Source of the DNA: JABDIY01 sp963751955
Lineage (GTDB): Bacteria > Actinomycetota > Acidimicrobiia > Acidimicrobiales > SZUA-35
Length of the DNA stretch: 64,000 bases
Direction: 5' to 3'
Assembly: GCA_963751955.1 (NCBI GenBank)
Contig: CAVVWM010000014.1
Location: 1-64,000, forward strand
This document shows, piece after piece, positions 62,419 to 64,000 of this stretch. Position 1 is the stretch's first letter. Each line of letters opens with the position of its first letter. The notes beneath the pieces were generated by a model. It was not told where the DNA came from and did not search any database. It was given only the letters and a program-made list of their open reading frames with translations. The translations under genes were made by a program, and so were the position numbers.

Positions 62419-63330
62419 ATGCCGCTAGCGGAGAGTGTTGAAGAGGTCGAGCGAGCGCTGGCTGAACACGAATACTTGGCCGATATTGGACTAGCTACGA
62501 GCATCTATCTGGCGCTCACCCTGGAACGTCCCCTCTTTCTTGAAGGTGAGGCTGGGGTGGGCAAGACCGAGGTGGCGAAGGTGCTCAGTCGCTGGACCGG
62601 TGGTCGGCTCATCCGATTGCAGTGCCACGACGGGATCGACGCTTCTCAGGCGGTTTACGAATGGGATTACGCACGCCAACTCCTACACCTCCGCACGGCC
62701 GAAGCAACGGGGCGGGCGGCGACGGGTGATGTCGAAGAACTGGAAAACGAGCTGTACAACCCACGGTTCCTGATCCGCCGACCTCTGCTTGAAGCGCTGA
62801 GCCCCACCGAAGGTCCGCGCCCGGTGCTACTCATCGATGAGATCGATCGAGCCGACGACGAATTCGAAGCGTTCCTGCTCGAAGCTCTCAGCGACTACAC
62901 GATCACGATCCCCGAGATCGGAACCATCCACGCCGAGAGGCCGCCTATCGTCATCCTCACTTCCAATCGGACCCGTGATGTGCACGACGCATTGAAACGA
63001 CGCTGCCTCTACCACTGGGTAGAGCATCCAACGTTCGAGCGAGAGGTCGAGATCGTCAAAATGAGAGCTCCGGGCGTAAGTGATGCACTGGCCCGCCAGG
63101 TTTCAGCGATGACAGAGGCGATGCGAGGATTCGGGTTGTACAAACCGCCAGGGATTGCCGAGACGATCGACTGGAGTCTTTCACTTGCAGCTCTTGGTCG
63201 TATGGAACTTGACGACGACACGGTGAGTGCCACCTTGGGAACAGTGCTCAAATACCGTGAAGATCAGGCGAAACTGCATCAACAGGGTGTGCACGAGATG
63301 GTGAAGAACGCCCTCTTCAAGGCCAAGTAG
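62419..63330 (+). CDS. MoxR-family AAA ATPase, CoxD-like
   Basis: Walker A is GEAGVGKTEVAK, Walker B LLIDEIDRAD, with sensor-1 LTSNRTRD. In the CO dehydrogenase of other bacteria a MoxR-type ATPase (CoxD) matures the molybdenum cofactor, and this protein (QVSAMTEAMRGFGLYKPPGI) resembles that subgroup. The ATG at 62419 fits the family's N-terminus (ESVEEVERALAEHEYLADIG). Starts at 62263 or 62305 would add an unconserved leader. The coxSLM operon is 3.3 kb upstream, separated by unrelated genes, so the link is an inference. Confidence 0.85.
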   Translation: MPLAESVEEVERALAEHEYLADIGLATSIYLALTLERPLFLEGEAGVGKTEVAKVLSRWTGGRLIRLQCHDGIDASQAVYEWDYARQLLHLRTAEATGRAATGDVEELENELYNPRFLIRRPLLEALSPTEGPRPVLLIDEIDRADDEFEAFLLEALSDYTITIPEIGTIHAERPPIVILTSNRTRDVHDALKRRCLYHWVEHPTFEREVEIVKMRAPGVSDALARQVSAMTEAMRGFGLYKPPGIAETIDWSLSLAALGRMELDDDTVSATLGTVLKYREDQAKLHQQGVHEMVKNALFKAK

Positions 63331-63445
63331 CGAGCGAAGCGAAATGGTGCCAGCCCGGCGCTGAAGGACAGATGGTCGACCCGGTATCTGTCCGGATGGG
63401 TCGCCCGTCCCTGCTCATCGAGTTCGGGGCGGGCATCATTGGTGG

Positions 63446-64000
63446 ATGCGAAGAGACAGCATCGAGGGAGTCATCGCGTTCACACCCGAGCGATTTGGCG
63501 ATGACCGCGGCTACTTCGCCGAGGTGTACAGCAAGCGGGTCTGGACCGACCTGGGACTCAGTGTCGACTTCGTTCAGGACAACGAAAGCCTGTCGGCAAA
63601 GACGGGCACCATACGCGGGATGCACTTCCAAGTAAGCCCATCGGAGCAGGGCAAACTGATCCGCTGCCAAAAAGGCGCCATCCTCGATGTCGCAGTCGAT
63701 ATCCGCGACGGATCCCCCACGTTCGGAGATCATGTCGCAATCCGCCTCGATCCCGATCAGGGCGCTCAACTGTGGGTGCCACCCGGGTTTGCACACGGGT
63801 TTTGCACATTGGAACCCAACACAATGATTGCCTACAAGGTTACCTGCTACTACGACCCCGATGCCGATCGGGGAGTCCGATGGGACGATCCCGCATTTGA
63901 AATCGATTGGCCTGTCAACTCTGCCGATGCGCTGCTGTCGGCCAAGGACAGGGCGGCTCCGACGCTGCACGAATTTGGAACGACCGCAGGACTGTTCTCT
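63446..64000 (+). CDS. rfbC: dTDP-4-dehydrorhamnose 3,5-epimerase (cut by window end)
   Basis: The ATG at 63446 opens a frame of 185 codons to the last base with no stop. Family features: GDDRGYFAEVYSKRV, QDNESLSAKTGTIRGMHFQ, LIRCQKGAILDVAVDIRDGS, WVPPGFAHGF and the catalytic-region YKVTCYYDPDADRGVRWDDP. The enzyme epimerises the 4-keto sugar in dTDP-L-rhamnose synthesis, supplying the exopolysaccharide or cell-wall arabinogalactan linker. The other rml genes presumably lie beyond the window. Confidence 0.92.
   Translation, partial: MRRDSIEGVIAFTPERFGDDRGYFAEVYSKRVWTDLGLSVDFVQDNESLSAKTGTIRGMHFQVSPSEQGKLIRCQKGAILDVAVDIRDGSPTFGDHVAIRLDPDQGAQLWVPPGFAHGFCTLEPNTMIAYKVTCYYDPDADRGVRWDDPAFEIDWPVNSADALLSAKDRAAPTLHEFGTTAGLFS

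Overview
The window looks like chromosome from an uncultured actinobacterium, most likely class Acidimicrobiia. The clues are a mycothiol-dependent formaldehyde dehydrogenase, actinobacterial NusG and L10 with long Ala/Glu-rich tails, a form II CO-dehydrogenase-like coxSLM operon, and secreted proteins with lamin-tail, CotH and DUF4214 domains in GC-rich DNA. Several certain genes, including rpoC (twice) and coxL, are broken by single-base indels. The consensus therefore probably carries long-read indel errors, and broken frames elsewhere should be read with that in mind.

Region 1 (1-14300) is a tandem array of four related genes for very large secreted proteins. Their plan is signal peptide, lamin-tail domain, CotH-kinase-like domain, second lamin-tail domain, a (Pro-Val-Asp)n linker made of 9-bp repeats, and DUF4214. 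A complete metallophosphoesterase gene lies between copies 2 and 3, and truncated 3' ends of the same gene lie behind copies 1, 3 and probably 4. These mark the duplication joints.

Region 2 (14477-20691) holds mscR with its metallo-beta-lactamase-fold partner, an ABC-ATPase-like membrane protein with a degenerate Walker A, an MFS transporter, tRNA-Thr, tRNA-Met and tuf.

Region 3 (20884-38558) is an exopolysaccharide locus. It has an O-antigen-ligase-like protein, four GT4 glycosyltransferases, a CelD-like acyltransferase, a JmjC/cupin-like protein, a polysaccharide deacetylase, a glycoside hydrolase, a Wzz/BY-kinase-like protein with a degenerate ATPase, an initiating polyprenyl-phosphate sugar transferase and a flippase. 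It also holds a nucleotidyltransferase fused to a 2H phosphoesterase and two small related coiled-coil proteins. The last coiled-coil gene ends exactly where a 26-copy array of a 19-bp repeat begins (38554-39058). An ECF sigma/anti-sigma pair follows.

Region 4 (40214-53860) is the classical tRNA-Trp, secE, nusG, rplKAJL, rpoBC block. A terminator, a 106-bp tandem repeat and an EamA transporter lie between rplL and rpoB. In many bacteria tuf directly precedes secE, so regions 3 and the sigma pair look like an insertion into that ancient neighbourhood.

Region 5 (54077-64000) carries an aminotransferase bracketed by 22-bp direct repeats, the form II coxSLM operon, an alpha/beta hydrolase, a zincin-like lipoprotein, a stand-alone DUF4214 secreted protein, a MoxR/CoxD-like AAA ATPase, and an rfbC-type epimerase cut by the window end.
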